Assembly: GCA_948099385.1 (NCBI GenBank)
Contig: CANUEZ040000167.1
Coordinates: 5,927,001 to 5,991,000, forward strand
Reading direction: 5' to 3'
Length of the DNA: 64,000 nucleotides
Origin: Fasciola hepatica
Taxonomy: Eukaryota > Platyhelminthes > Trematoda > Plagiorchiida > Fasciolidae
The notes below the pieces were generated by a model that was given only the letters and a program-made list of their open reading frames with translations, did no database searches and was not told the origin of the DNA. Below, one piece after another: positions 11,089 to 23,255 of the stretch (position 1 is the stretch's first letter; every line of letters starts with the position of its first letter). The position numbers and the translations under genes were made by a program.

Positions 11089-11484
11089 TAGTAATACTGT
11101 CAAATGTTGCAGCATAAATAGACTGATGACATTAATGGGGGCGTACTTTGGGTAAACGTGTGTATTGCTCTCGGGATTTTAGTGTATCTACTTATCTAAA
11201 CGTTTAGGGAACCAAACCTTTATTTTGTTCCATCACATCCAGTTCTGATATCTGTCTGACTTGAAATGTAAAATACTGTACCGTTTGTTACATCACAGAT
11301 TTTACTTATAGGACTGCTTGTTTGTGACGTTTTACCCTTGCATGGGAAGACTCGTTTTCGATTTGTTGATATTTCGTTCGGAGACAGTCAGGCGATATAA
11401 TCACACCGCGGCAGTTTGTGATAGTGTTTGCCGTACTCTACCTGGCACAGTGCGCATCACCTCTTTACAATATGGAGAGCGGTA

Positions 11485-12130
11485 ATGTGTGAGAAGAACA
11501 GGTCATACCGTTTCACCAGCGCTGAAGATCGACGCAGGATAATCGAATGCGCACCATGGGGAGATGATATAGGGGATACTACCAAACACCTCAACATTAA
11601 GATCAAAACATGCCGTGCTATTGCAGCTGCAGATCGGGAAACGGCCTTCACTCCTGAGTCCTAGAAGACGAAGTCCAACGACGAGTTTGTCAAGCATTTG
11701 TGCGAAGTGGTGGACGAAAACCCCACAAGCCCATTGAGGCAGTTAACGGAAAGAATGGGCAAAGATTTCCCGAGCACAACAGTCAGCAAGTCACCCATCG
11801 ATCGATTGCTGGACGGGCATCACTATTCAATTAAGAAGCTGACTATTCAATCAGTGGAACGGAACTCAGATGTGGTCAAATCTAAACGAGCAGAGTATGC
11901 CGATTGGCTGCAACGATCGGGTACTGCAACTTTGAGGTTGTATGTTAGTGAGATCAACTACAACATATGGTGTTGTCGTAGCTATGGACGTTAAAAGTAG
12001 GCAGTAAAGCCATCCGAATTCTACCGCCAAGTAAAGGACCTAACTTGAAATTATTAGGTTGTTCATCTGTCGCCGGTATCTTGAAGCATGAATGTCATAC
12101 AAGGATTACATGGCATATTTTTAATAAGTT
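11485..12130 (+). pseudogene. IS630/Tc1/mariner-type transposase, broken
   Basis: The best start is the ATG at 11485 ('MCEKNRSYRFTSAEDRRRI'). A helix-turn-helix region follows ('LNIKIKTCRAIAAADRETA'), then 'EFVKHLCEVVDENPTSPLR', 'VDRLLDGH'-like 'IDRLLDGHHYSIKKLTIQ' and 'KRAEYADWLQ'. At the start of the DDE domain the expected aspartate is replaced, giving 'LYVSEINYNIW'. There is an in-frame stop at 11662, a frameshift around 11990, a recognisable continuation in the next frame ('ILPPSKGPNLKLLGCSSVAG') to about 12130, and then the C-terminal half of the catalytic domain is missing. The protein is therefore dead. Confidence 0.8.
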
Positions 12131-12273
12131 TCTCTCATGCTGCTCACCCAATACGTTTTCTTCCGCCGTACAGTCCATTTTTCAATCTGCTTGAAGAGGT
12201 ATTCAGTGAATTTAATAGTTAAAATGTTTGCCACTTTAATTTGTTTATATTTTTTAGTATATTAAGAACTGGT

Positions 12274-12644
12274 TCACTGAAAATACAACAGTGATGAGGG
12301 CTGTGCCACATAGTTCGACGATACGGGCTCAGCGTTTAAACCTTCTCTTATCTATTTGCAGTGCAGCATTTGATACCATTACCACGGTTAACTGCGCAAC
12401 ATACGACCGTCACACTTTCCCATTTTTTCCGTTAGCTTTGGAACACCAATCTTTCTATAAAAAAAAATTGTTTCAGTATCTCTTGATGTCATTATATTCC
12501 GATACTTTTGACCTGACTGGCTTGCAGCGGCATGGCTCAAGGTTGTGCGTCAAGGTTAATGAATGATGAGTTGTGGCTAAAGGATTGTGAGTCGTGGCTA
12601 AAGAATTGCGGATTTTGGCTAAAGCTTGATGGGAAAAGGTGTAG
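12274..12644 (-). repeat. Right terminal inverted repeat of the DNA transposon
   Basis: Inverted partner of 10718-11088, equal in length, ending GGTGTAG at 12644 and followed by TAA. Confidence 0.9.
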
Positions 12645-15600
12645 TAATCTCACCACTAAATTGGATCGATCCATACCCAAGAGGCTGGGAAAAATGGTCA
12701 CCGGAGTGTAGAATTTGGTTTGAGAGTAAACCTGAAAAACGTTTTTGTTAGTCCACGGTTCATACTGGTCACTTGTTTCCTCTCAATGTCCCACGTAACA
12801 CGCCCGATCATTATGATGTCCGCTGTCTCCTGTTCGAACCACCGACCAACCAGATGTTGTTTTTGCACTGACCTTGATTTGCGTTGACTGTCGGTCATTT
12901 TCAATGACTCCTGAACTTCTGTCGTATTTATTAACATCTATGACTTGTCGCAGTTAATCACGGCGAGAATACAGCTCTGCACTTGGGGTGCAGCTGTTTT
13001 TCTTGTCGCTCTTGCGTAGGTTCGCGTATAGATACAGCAGTTTATGACGAAGTTTCATTTATCCATGTAGACACTGGTCACAAAATGCGTTGATCTTCAT
13101 TGCCATTGTAATTTCATGTCCGCGTTGTAGGTTTCAGTGCGTATCGTTTTTGCAAGCTTTACGATTTTTTTGCTGCGGTACACCCGCGCATGTACCCATG
13201 CCTCTATAAACCAAAAGAGAAAAAACTCACATTTCACTTATTTCACCGATTGCTACGAGCAATCCATTGCTTGAAAAACGCTGCAGTCTGCTTAAGTTAT
13301 TTGTTCCGGTTTTTGCATTGTCTTCGGTTAATTAGAATTATTAGATATTTCAACTATCCGGAATTACTGAAGTCCCGAACCAGGACATCGGAACTCAAAT
13401 CCATCTCAGTCCGACCGTGCATCCGGTTATCCAGAAGATCACCAGTTGCGTCTATTGAAAACCGATTTCCATTGATTCCCGAGTCTGATCTTTCAAGCAT
13501 TTCACGTTACGATACTTACCCGTCTCCAATGTACACACGACTCTCCGCTAGACCAATGGCTTTCGTCATTTTCAATTCCAATTAAGTTTGTGTGTACGAT
13601 CGAGCCTTTCAAATGATCAAAGAGTGCAACGTAGTATGAAGGACGGAGTTATAGACTTGTAGTGACCTAGAGATGCAAAGTCACCAATTAAAATTACCCA
13701 TGTTTAACAAATACAGTCGAATACTTACTTAGCACTAAACAGCTTGTTTGTTGTTTGATGGCACAGGGCTGTGTTTGCTATTTGTTTGCTTGGTCTGACG
13801 GTTTCGGTTAATTGAAAACCCAGTTCTCGACCTTTCTGCTTACATATGGTTGAACCGTAGTCCCACCATAGTTTGCTTTGTGTCCGGTGTTGCTCTAGCA
13901 CTAGCAACTGATCCGCAAAGAAGTTTTTCCGGTGAATACTGTCCTTCGCGTAACCTACCGACTTTTCATCATCTGGTAATCCTTTTAAACACTGTATCAG
14001 GCTGTCCTTAGAATCTGATCAGTAACTGGTATCTTTAGGCACTATAGTATCGTGAATTATAAATTCCCGACAAATAGCTGGAATACGGCGTTGGTAAGCC
14101 ATGAACCGCATGTACCCCCTTATTTGTGTATACAAATTACACCGGCTTGAAGTAAAACCAGATGCCATCGCGAAAACAACATAAAAGGGGGAACTAAATT
14201 ACAACAAACTTGGGGGGAGGGCAAGCAAGTAGTAAAAAAGAAAGTATATTTCTGTTTTTCACCGTACATGCAATGGTGTCTATTGTCATTCTGTTTGTCT
14301 ATTTGACAATTTTGTGGAACGGGAACAGGCCGCACAGCATTCGCACCACGGACTTCTATTCTGAGTCATCCCTCAACGTCTCTGAACAACAGCTCCTCAT
14401 CCCATGGCCCCAACTAGGTTACTATCCTGGTGAACTGTCGCAGTCTATTAGTGATCGCAAATCCAAAGGCCAACCACGTTGTTGACGTGAAAACCCCGTT
14501 GAAAATGGACCGAATATTCAATCATGAAGATCCAGTTTGGTTCAGTGAATTAACCGTCGGATTTGTAACCAAAAAAGGAATATTTATTCACGAGGTTAGC
14601 GAAAGCTTTGCGACCCCCGCCCCGAGTCATTTCGCTTTCGCAGTTGCCAGAAACAATTTGTTGCAATTCGGCTGTAACTCATCCATCAAATGAGGGTCAG
14701 CTTTGTATACTGATTGTATCAACTTTTTGAACGGTTCATGTGTCAAACTATTCCCTGACACTTGCATGGCTCTGTTGATTCAAGTTGAGTGAAGTCCTCG
14801 AAATCGATAGAATCCGACTACAAATACGACATCGCCCCGCTGCCTTGAAAATTAGGTTTTCGATAGATAAAGGCTCCGGTTGTGAACCCCAAAGGTAGCC
14901 GCCTGCTTTGGCCCGGGCAACCTGGCAGTATTGCGCCCGCAAACAAGTCATGGCATCTGACGCCACCTACCCCTTCCACCACGGTGATGCCACGTTTTGT
15001 TTGGCGCACACCCTGAAATCAGGAGGGTATCAGTAAAAAAATACCGCCCCTACGCCATCCTCTGATATCACGGACATAAACCAACGATGGCTGTCGGTTG
15101 TCACGTTACCATTGTCAAAGCGTCGCAGAAAGAACGCTCGAACAAAGACAAAAGTTCAAAGTGTGAACATGTCACATGTCCGCCTCCGCGCCACTGTTTG
15201 GCTCAGGCCCAGGGCGCACGATCGATCATGACCAGTCCACGATACAAGGTGAAAGTCAACTGGGCGCCTTTGGGTCAGTGTTTATGGAGTTTTTCATTCG
15301 CTCACTTCTCAAACGCCGTCTGGTGATCTATATCTTTTCCCCGGTCTGTGAGCTGGCACGTTCTTATTTATCTATCGGGGTTTTTTACTTTGGGAGTTGG
15401 GAAGCGAAGGTTGTGATACATAGGATCGCCGGTAAGAAACACAAAAACACTACGAGGTTCTGTTCCGTTCTGTTCAGTTCAGTTTGCACAGGACAGATAA
15501 TGGCTACGGCCAATCAAGCGTCCAGAATCCCATCGATGGTATGCACCCATCACTGCACAGTGTATTTTGTCGAATCTCCGCTGAAAATGAGAGGGAAACG

Positions 15601-15738
15601 TAAAACCTCATCGCATACCAACTGCGAGAGATATTAGGCATCATGTGCGTTCACTGAGACGGCATGCAATAAACGAAAACGTCAATTACAACACACATCA
15701 GACGGACCGTAGTGCTACCCTTCATCCATCGCGATACT
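12645..15738. other. Unassigned 3.1 kb with a few unsupported open frames
   Basis: No family is recognised. Open frames worth noting are 13190-13585 plus (131 codons); 14273-14485 plus, which starts MVSIVILFVYLTILW and could be a signal-anchor exon; and 15176-15637 plus (153 codons from an ATG). None has a domain, a homologue in the window or a convincing splice site, so I do not call them genes. Confidence 0.35.
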
Positions 15739-16021
15739 TGAACTGATAAAACACATTGAGATTGCTCCAGCCAGGAACTAGGCACACCGAAATAGCGAGA
15801 AGACGAAAGCTGCGAAGCTGCAAGTTGATTTTTACCGTAGAATTGATTTGCATCAATATGTTACATCAAAGTTACCAATTGTCAGAGCATGTGCTATCCA
15901 ATCACAGCCGGCTTTTGTAGTACCCGTTCACCATGGTTCGAATTGGGTGCAGCTTCTCAGTGCATGTGGCCGCAAAGTTGTACTGTGCCGTGTCCCGCGT
16001 AATACCTGCTGAATGACCACA
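15739..16021 (-). repeat. 3' LTR of Gypsy copy A
   Basis: Aligns along its length with the 286-bp LTRs of copy B: 'tgaactgataaaacacattg' at the left edge, 'ctgctgaatgaccaca' at the right edge. The adjacent inner sequence reads GAGGAAGG on the minus strand, which fits the polypurine tract that primes plus-strand synthesis. Confidence 0.7.
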
Positions 16022-16431
16022 ACCTTCCTCAAGATCTCCTCGTGATCTCCACTGGCGGAACAGGTGGGTGGTCAAACAGAACACAACGGTCGTCCGTATC
16101 TTCGATCGCCACTCAGAAATGAATCTGGCTGAGAGGGTCTCGATGTACAGATCCACCATCCATACCTGTGATCTCGACCATAGACTATTCAAGTTATCTG
16201 GCAATGACTCCGCTAGTTGGTCGAAGTTCATTGCCATTGTGACGCCATTGGAGTCAAAACATTAGCAATGACTGCAACTTTCTTGAAATGAATGAAATAG
16301 CTAGTCGCATGCACCGCATTCTGGTATTTAAGCGGGAAATAGTAGAGAAACGCCTCCAAGTCAGACCACGTTCTCGCGTTGGTTGATGCCACTGCACTTT
16401 TCACGGATCGTACCAGATTCTCTGCTGTACC

Positions 16432-16794
16432 ATTTGTGAGGGTAACGGTTGATACGTGGCCAACACAGCTTGTCCACCCTGAAGTTATGGGACGCGCAAG
16501 CAGACCCTGTCCAGTATCGAGGTCAAGGTTTCAAACAATGGGAGCACGAGTGATAGGACAGCGGATCGATGACGTGGATCTATAAAATGAGAGGTGAATG
16601 TTGTCAAGAGGCGTTTTTCTTCAACACCAGCCAATTAGAAGGCTTGATCGCCCACATCACTCGGACCAACGCGTATTGTTCAGTGACTGGGTGCAAAGAA
16701 CAACACTCCATATAATTGTGTGCTACGTTAATAAAACGAGATTATTCGGGAACAAAGTGTTCTTTCTGGTTTTAGTGGAACAGGTCAGAACACA
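16432..16794 (+). repeat. LTR-like dispersed repeat, family Z, copy 1
   Basis: Interrupts the integrase region of Gypsy A on the opposite strand. It shares landmarks in order with the copies near 18.7, 39.6 and 57.3 kb: a 'cctgtccag' block, 'ggatctataaaatgagag', 'ccaattagaaggcttg', 'cattaataaaacgagattattcggga'-like sequence (here 'ttaataaaacgagattatt') and an end of 'tagtggaacagg'. A TATA-like and an AATAAA-like signal in that order suggest a solo LTR. Edges are approximate, and the left edge is the least certain. Confidence 0.6.
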
Positions 16795-18649
16795 GAGCGT
16801 GGGTGGTGTGGTGCCGTACGGAGATGTCAACAATTTCGTCAAACTGAATTTGTACCTCGGCTGCGCAGAAATGCGATCCGTTATCGGCGATCGACTGAAG
16901 CATTTTCGTAACATTTGAATTATGACCGAAGTGGTCGGTGAACTCGCCCGGGACTTTTATGGCCATTTGTAGTCTGAGTCCATCAGTACCAGGGCGTGGT
17001 ATGGGTTCAAGAACGGACCACAAAAGTCGGCATGGACCCTCTACTACGGAATGTAACATTCGGGCCATGGGGTCCGGCTGTTTGGCCTCGACTTAGCACT
17101 GTGCAGACACGCGTCGCAGTTCTTTACAATACTGCAGATATGGTTTCGATTTCCCCACGCCCAAATGTCCTCTGAGGAATTCATCTAGAATGACAGGTCA
17201 GTCACCGCGACAAATACCTCCATCCGACTGTATGCTGAATTCCTCTTGAAACACAAAGAATTGAGGATAATTCCGTTTCAACTCGGGTTGTCCATCCTTC
17301 CTGATCGCCGAAATCACTGATTGGCAGTAGCGTTTCGCATGTTCTCTCGATTCCTCCCTTGACGCAGGAGCATCCGGGGAAACGAAGCTGCACTGTTTTG
17401 CGGCTGTGAAGCCCGAGTACCTTGATAAGAAGTGTGCTTGTAGGATTATCTTGCCGGATCGACGCATAACATCGTAGTAATGGGCATTTAAGGCAATGCT
17501 CCATCTCCGAATCATAGCAATCGCCGGTTTGGCGATAGATTTCTCTCGGTTGGACGGGAACTTAAGAGCTTGGCGATTTGTGATAATCGTAAAAATCAGT
17601 CCAACTAGGTACTGGGGTAATCGACGTACCGCCCATAAGACGGTCAGAGCCTCCTTCTGCGTCCGGGAATCATCCGTCCTGTGCCGAGACTGCTCATATC
17701 CCCAATTCGGGCGCATCGGTGATGAGGACAGTGCGTTTGAATGATGAGAATGTGGCGAGTATTGATCGACCTTCATACTGCTCATTCGACTGCCACACAT
17801 CGGACAACTGAGCATAGAACAATGGTTGGGCTATGGTCACGAAGTTCGGAATGAATCCGAAATAGTACTGCACGCATCCCAGAAATGAGCGAAAGTGTGT
17901 CTGATTTTTATGTGACTCGATTCCGACTAATGGTCTGAAACGATCAGGATCCGGCTGATATCCGTTCGCATTGATCTTGAACACTAGGAAGTCCAATTCG
18001 GTGACACCAAACCTACTTTCGCTGGGCAAAACTCTCCGGTAGCTGTTGCAATAGGTCAGCATGTTCTCCCTTCGAGATTCAAAATAAGCACATCGTCCTG
18101 ATGTGCCGCCACCCCATCGAAACCACGGATCACCTCGTATATTGCAGTGTGGAGTATCCCGGATGACACGTGCAGATCAAACGGCAAGAGATTGTACTGG
18201 AACATCCCCATTGAGTGTTCACAGTCGTTAGTAATTTGGTTTTCCGTTTGTAGCGGAATTTGCAAATATGCATCAGCCAGGTACATCTCTGAGAGGTAGT
18301 TGCTGCCCATCATGCATTGCATGAAGTCCTCCAGCTCCACATTAGTTGATGCGCATTTCTGCAGCCGCAGATTCAGAGTCAACCGGTAATCACCGCAAAT
18401 TCGTGACATCTGCTCATCGCTCTTCGTTGGCACAACGATCGGGGTCACCCCATGTAGATGAGATCATACGTGTGATGGAATCCTGTTGTCCATCTCTTTG
18501 GCTGTAGAGCAGTACTTTCCGGTTCAGAAGTACTACCTTACCGTCAACTTCCAACTTCACTGATTCAGCCACCTTTGTTGCTAGAGTGTTAGACGATCAA
18601 TTTCCGAACAATAAACTGATCTGCTGGAGTTGTCTGTATAAGTGTTGGT

Positions 18650-18985
18650 TGATTCGTTGCTAGCACAAAGTTTGTCTTGGCCTACAGACCAGCAGCATCA
18701 CAGCGAGTCATTAGAGGCGCACACAGCGCCTGTCCAGAATCCAGGCTAAGGTTTGGGCCAGTGAAATCGCGAACAACAGTATTGATAAGACGAGAAAGGA
18801 ATCCCGTCAAGCTGAGGTTCGCCGTATCACCAATCAATCATAGGAGACGAGACCGGATACCTGTTGGCCAAATTAGTTTTGCGCTGAAACGCTTGGTAAC
18901 ATCAACTCTTCATTCTATATAAACAATAGGTTATGAAATAATAAACGGAAGTGCTTCGGAGCTAGAGACGTTCTCCCCAGAACTA
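18650..18985 (+). repeat. LTR-like dispersed repeat, family Z, copy 2
   Basis: Lies between the protease and RT of Gypsy A. Copies B and C have continuous coding sequence at the same place. It has 'cctgtccagaatccaggct', 'ctatataaacaatagg' and 'ataataaacggaagtgcttc' at the spacing seen in the other copies. It is on the strand opposite to its host element. Confidence 0.6.
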
Positions 18986-19300
18986 GTGGGTCAGCAGAAA
19001 CCAGTTTGAAGTGTCACTGGTTGATCCAAGGCACGCGGAGTCTTCAAACCCAGGATTGACCGACTGTCTATCGAAACAAGGAAGCGTACGGGGGCTTACT
19101 CGTGTTTCAGCCGTATCACAGTGTGGTTTTCCCCAGTAGTGTAAGGCGACGATCACTAACACCGTTGATGTACATTTCAGTGGACTGGATGGCCACCTGA
19201 TCGAATAAAGCCGTACACTTTTTTCGGGGATGATAGACTCACAACTCCCAGGATATACAATGAATTGATGCCACAATCCGCATTGGAATCAGCCCGTCTT

Positions 19301-20262
19301 TTAAAAGAATTGGCTACAGTCACTCGCCACATATAATGTACGCGGGATTAGCATCTTCTTTTAAACTATCCGGCGTCACATTCGCACCTCTGCATCTGGA
19401 TTTGCGATACACGATGCGGATATAGCAAGTTTTTACATGGGGATAGCATGTAGTATGAAAGGATCATTGTTCCTCCGAAGTGGATTGCACAGGTTCAATC
19501 TGCAAAATATATGATAGAAAACTCCATGAGCACAAAGGCTCAGTAAGTGCATCAACAGGATCCTACAGTTACGCTAATCGAACACCAATATGGCTACCAA
19601 CGGCCTGCTCGCCACAAGCACACTGCATTGCGGAAGCGGCAAGTGGAACGGAGATAAACTTCATCGCACGAAAAGCAACGAGTCATTAGCAGTGAGTTTT
19701 GTTCAGGAGCAGTCTAGGTTGTTGGCTTCGACTGAGGTTTTCGATGTGTGCTAACTGCCGTACGGGACGGAACGTGTTGCACACACACCGCGGTATATTC
19801 GGTTATCATTTCGGAGACATTACATATTGATCGAGCTTCAGTGAAACTTCTGCATCTCCGAACGATTCACACCGTCTATCAGTCGATTTCGCAGTTGGGC
19901 TGTTCATCAAAATTCTGTCCTGCAGCCTGCTTCCGTGGCACAAAGATGATTTCACGAGACTTCATGCTGGGACCACGGACAAGCGAATGGAGTTTGGCAT
20001 ACTCAGTCACTTACATGTTAACTGGAACGACGTAACTTAGGCGTAGGTTCTTCAACTCTTTGAACTCAACTGAAGAGGGTGTTTTTGAGAAAGCTATGTT
20101 CTTCATCAATGAATGCAATGAACGGTCGCCAGACGTCAAATTGAATGTCGTCTGATTCTATTTCTTCACATTCTGGAGTATGCTGCACCATAGCTCGAAC
20201 CGTTCAATCCAATCTTCAATTTCAGATGCACCGGCATGCAGGTTCAGCTGTTCAAAATCGGG
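19301..20262 (-). pseudogene. Gypsy copy A gag (degenerate)
   Basis: Collinear with gag of copies B and C at the DNA level: the plus-strand blocks 'caggttcagctgttc' (about 20240) and 'cttcatgctgggaccac' (about 19962) match B at 48640 and 48361. Many frameshifts leave no long frame. Gag would form the particle that packages element RNA. Confidence 0.65.
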
Positions 20263-20282
20263 AAACTATATGACACAATGCT

Positions 20283-20360
20283 TGAACTGAGAGAACGCAC
20301 CGTATGACTTGGGCTTTCTAGTATATGTAACCGCCGTGAAATGCCTATCGAATCACCACA
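20283..20360 (-). repeat. Probable 5' LTR remnant of Gypsy copy A
   Basis: Keeps the two LTR edges ('tgaactgagagaacgcacc' and 'cgaatcaccaca') but is only 78 bp long against about 285 bp for intact LTRs, so an internal deletion is likely. Confidence 0.4.
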
Positions 20361-22229
20361 GCATCGAAACGGTTGTAACTTGAACAAGTACTCGACAGAT
20401 CAGGCTGCAAAAATGAGGTCCTATCTTAACGTGCACACCTTTTGTCGAAGCCCTCACACTCAGTGACACTGATTCGTCCGCTGTGGTCAAAATATGTGCT
20501 CCTTATAATCTGTGCTCACACCAATATGGTGATTTGTTTCATTTGGTTGTTTTTCATAACCGGTGTTAGATCACGTGCATCGTTTGTGTCTTTTGGATCG
20601 CCCAATGAAAGCTTGGTTGCCTGATAAACAGAACTCTTGGGTCGATCCCTTATCCTGGAAACCTCTCGAGTATGTTGCAAAGGTCCTCGGCAAACCACGA
20701 ACAACGTGGCCAGCTGCGTTCGATACCGATTTTTAGTTCACCTGTCGCCTGACGGTTACATGGGCCGCGAAACAGACGGGCCTCACATGAGGGCTTGGTG
20801 GGTGCATCGGTGTCCGTGCACAATCTAGAAACAACGACAAAATTCATTTTGGCTGGTTATCGGTCGTCATGGTGTTGTTGGGCGCAGGCATTTTGGTAGG
20901 GTAAGGGAAGTCAGCCGCTCTCGATCTCAACGATACTGAATGTTTGAGTTTGGTATTTGAATGGTCCGTTATTGACGAAGAAAATGTATCCCATCTCGGA
21001 TAAAATGAATTCCGATGCTTACAAACTAGAACGTAAGAATGGGAAACGATTGGCTTGGATTGATGAAAATCCTCATCTTTTTTTCATATCAGAACCAGGT
21101 ACAATTTGAACATGATATGGTGTATCCGATATTTAACAATTTAAGCCTCGTGACGATGCCCTTACCAGGACAACAAGGGCTGGACCAGGTATGGCACGGT
21201 AGGCTCCTCATAAAGCTTCCCGAAGTTGGCTTCTTCACCGGGACTACCCATTTCGGGTTGTGCCTACAGGTCTCTTTCTGTTTTTTTTGCCAACGAGCTC
21301 CAATTTTCCTCAAGTTTTCAACGTTTCCTCTATGCGGCCTATTTTCCTCGATGATCTTTCATCCGACTGCGTAAACCGAATCTGTGCATTCGTCGTTGAT
21401 GCCTCTCTCTCTCTGTCAGTTCTTCCGTTGTGATTCCCGTCAGGTGCATCCACCTCTATATCTCACGGTCGTCATGCAGTAGGCACGTTATTGAACCCCT
21501 GGTATCTTTCCTATCTACAGAGCCGAAAGTCTGGGTATTTTTCTGCAAATCACGATAACAGTCAATTCAGCTTCATTTCTCAGATACGTCTTCGTTTCTA
21601 GCTCCCACCTGTACTATCGTGCATCATAGGCTTTGAAAGAAGCCTCACACATATTTCGTGCTTGATGGATCCGCTGGTCGGCTCTGTTTTGTCATTATCC
21701 ATAACCAAGTCTTGACTTCATAGCAATCACATCGGAGGTTGGATTCTGTGAAAATTGAATCCACCCGGCCAGTCGCATGCAATGCAAACCCAAAGCAATG
21801 ACCCGTACAGGACTAAGCGCGCTAAGAACTGACAAGACCAGAATAGAAATCATGTATTCTGTCACTATTGCTTGGTAAAATTTTGTTTATATTTGAAGGA
21901 AGGTATAATTTCCTTGGTACATAATGTACTGGCCAATCAGAAAATGACCTTGCAGTATCTGGACCATCTGACTGCCAATCTCCAATTTCACATGAGTGTT
22001 TGAATCCTGTAATGGAAGCTATGGCACCCCGGGCCGCGTGCAAAAGCATTCGAATCACCACGAATTCTCCTTCTCAGCTTCTGGATCGTTCCCGCAAAAA
22101 ACCTCCATCCATCTTATTGTTCCCGAACGGTTCCTCCGCATTCCTCTCTCCACTTTCAACAACTTGGATCCCGCTCTTCTGAACGGGCTTTCCTAATTAC
22201 CCTGGGCCATTCAGTTCCTATCACTCATC
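20361..22229. other. Unassigned 1.9 kb
   Basis: No gene or element recognised. The overlapping frames at 21039-21374 plus and 21089-21313 minus are mutual shadows without domains. Confidence 0.4.
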
Positions 22230-22600
22230 ACCTTTGCCCGAATGCATCCGTACAACGCATTTCCGAGAACAACCTTGTAATTTTCTTTCCATTGCGCACA
22301 AAACTGTGAAACACCTCGTCGGTTTCTGGTCTCTACTTTCATATAATCCTTCCAAGTCATTCATGCAAACATTCTCTTCATCTATTCCGTCTTATTGTGT
22401 TCATTGGACCACAAAAAGTGTTAGCCCATTTATCACGCACAAAATGTTTGGTCGGGAGATAACATCTTTACCAACTACAATCCCGCTGGTGAGGTTATTA
22501 CAAGTACCATATTTGGCATCGGGTTACATGGTACACCCCTTCTCATTCCACTGGACTTATATGCAAGGGCAATGCGCTTATGGATAAAGAATGGTGTAGC
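22230..22600 (+). pseudogene. Probable Gypsy integrase C-terminal fragment
   Basis: The frame at 22234-22587 contains 'SYCVHWTTKSVSPFITHKMF' followed by 'GREITSLPTTIPL', which resembles the segment after the integrase core in Ty3/Gypsy elements (Asn-Thr-Ser-Val-His then Ser-Pro-Phe...Met-Phe-Gly-Arg). It is not close to copies A-D, so it would come from a different Gypsy lineage. The rest of the element is not recognisable. This rests on one motif. Confidence 0.4.
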
Positions 22601-22963
22601 AGTCTATGGGGCGCCAAATCCAACTCATTTGTGGCTCTGAAAAGGTGATCATCTCTATTCTTTCTCAACACAAAACCAAAATATCAGGGCTAAATGAAAT
22701 ACTTGACGACTGGACTGAGTTAGATTTAGAGAAAGAGAGTTGAAAGTGGCTGAGTAACATTCAGTAGCGTAAAGAGGATGATCGGATAGAGGCAAACATC
22801 TTTTGATGTTATACTGTTGATCAGAATTAGGAATGGAATCTGAAATTAATCAGAAGAGGTCAGACACAATGTCAGCATATTTAGAAGTTATTCAGGTAAA
22901 CCTACGAGCACGTTGCTGGGTTGTGTTGGGACTAGATACAGGAAGATTCTTGGTTATGTATAT

Positions 22964-23255
22964 TGATTCGAATCTTTCTGCACGCGGCCCGGTGCGTCAT
23001 AACAATTTCCAGTACCCAACTAATTAGTTGACCGTGACAGTCAGATCGTCGAAGTACAGCGAAGTCGCTTTATGATTGATTAAAGCGTTATCTGCCAATG
23101 GCTACATGCCTTTGTCTATATATAAATGAGTTTGTACCAATCAATTCGGACAGAATACATTCCTGCTGTTCTAGTCTTGTCAATATTTGGTTTGGATGGT
23201 CTGGGCACGAGCCATTCCATTACGCATGGTTAGTCGGGTAGGTTCAGTTCTCACA
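22964..23255. repeat. Dispersed repeat X, copy 1
   Basis: Shares ordered landmarks with 34851-35373 and 62427-62728: 'gattcgaat', 'cacgcggcccggtgcgt', 'ttatctgccaatggctacat', 'acattcctgctgttct' and a terminal 'agttctcaca'. Read on the minus strand it begins TGTGAGAA. The class is unknown and no coding capacity is seen. Confidence 0.65.

Larger units (their letters stand above)
10718..12644 (+). mobile_element. DNA transposon with 371-bp terminal inverted repeats, broken
   Basis: The outer ends are inverted copies starting CTACACCTTTTCCC at both sides, and the inverted repeats run 371 bp each (10718-11088 and 12274-12644). The trinucleotide TAA directly flanks both ends (10715-10717 and 12645-12647) and is probably the target-site duplication. 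Between the repeats is a damaged transposase of the IS630/Tc1/mariner type. A 3-bp TAA duplication differs from the TA usual for that superfamily. An alternative reading is a TA target with one extra A at the left end. Total length is 1,927 bp. The element cannot move by itself because its transposase is broken. Confidence 0.85.
16022..19300 (-). pseudogene. Gypsy copy A pol: protease, RT, RNase H, integrase (degenerate)
   Basis: The protease site near 19260 has lost its aspartate ('HQFIVYPGSCESI'). The RT (18448-18056) has 'RICGDYRLTLN', then 'LSEMYLADAYLQIPL' where the usual catalytic Asp is Tyr, and 'AHQDDVLI' in place of the usual YxDD. RT thumb and connection follow in another frame (18062-17694). 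RNase H (17700-17400) keeps 'TQKEAL' but shows 'ITNRQALKF' and 'QAHFLSR', so two catalytic Asp positions are changed. The integrase fragment (17068-16795) has 'ADNGSHF' and is then split by repeat Z at 16432-16794, with further integrase-like sequence to about 16270. Enzyme activity is excluded. Confidence 0.8.
15739..20360 (-). mobile_element. Ty3/Gypsy LTR retrotransposon, copy A, heavily decayed
   Basis: Reading leftward from 20360 there is a short LTR remnant, gag, protease, reverse transcriptase, RNase H, integrase and a 283-bp LTR. It is collinear with copies B and C. It carries two insertions of repeat family Z (about 16432-16794 in integrase and 18650-18985 between protease and RT). 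A further unexplained segment lies at about 19435-19600. The LTRs end TGAAC...CACA on the plus strand. I found no matching target-site duplication. Divergence from B and C is visible throughout, so this is the oldest copy or one from a different subfamily. Confidence 0.8.

Noticed and set aside
10796..12566. Two nearly identical open frames of 87 and 91 codons at 10796-11059 (minus) and 12291-12566 (plus) as a duplicated gene.
   Set aside because: They lie inside the 371-bp inverted repeats of a DNA transposon; the match is explained by the repeats.
14273..14485. A frame beginning with a strongly hydrophobic segment as a membrane-protein exon.
   Set aside because: A single hydrophobic run is common by chance, and no convincing donor and acceptor pair was found.
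15176..15637. A 153-codon ATG-started frame as a host gene.
   Set aside because: No domain, no homologous copy, composition like its surroundings, and no transcript evidence available.
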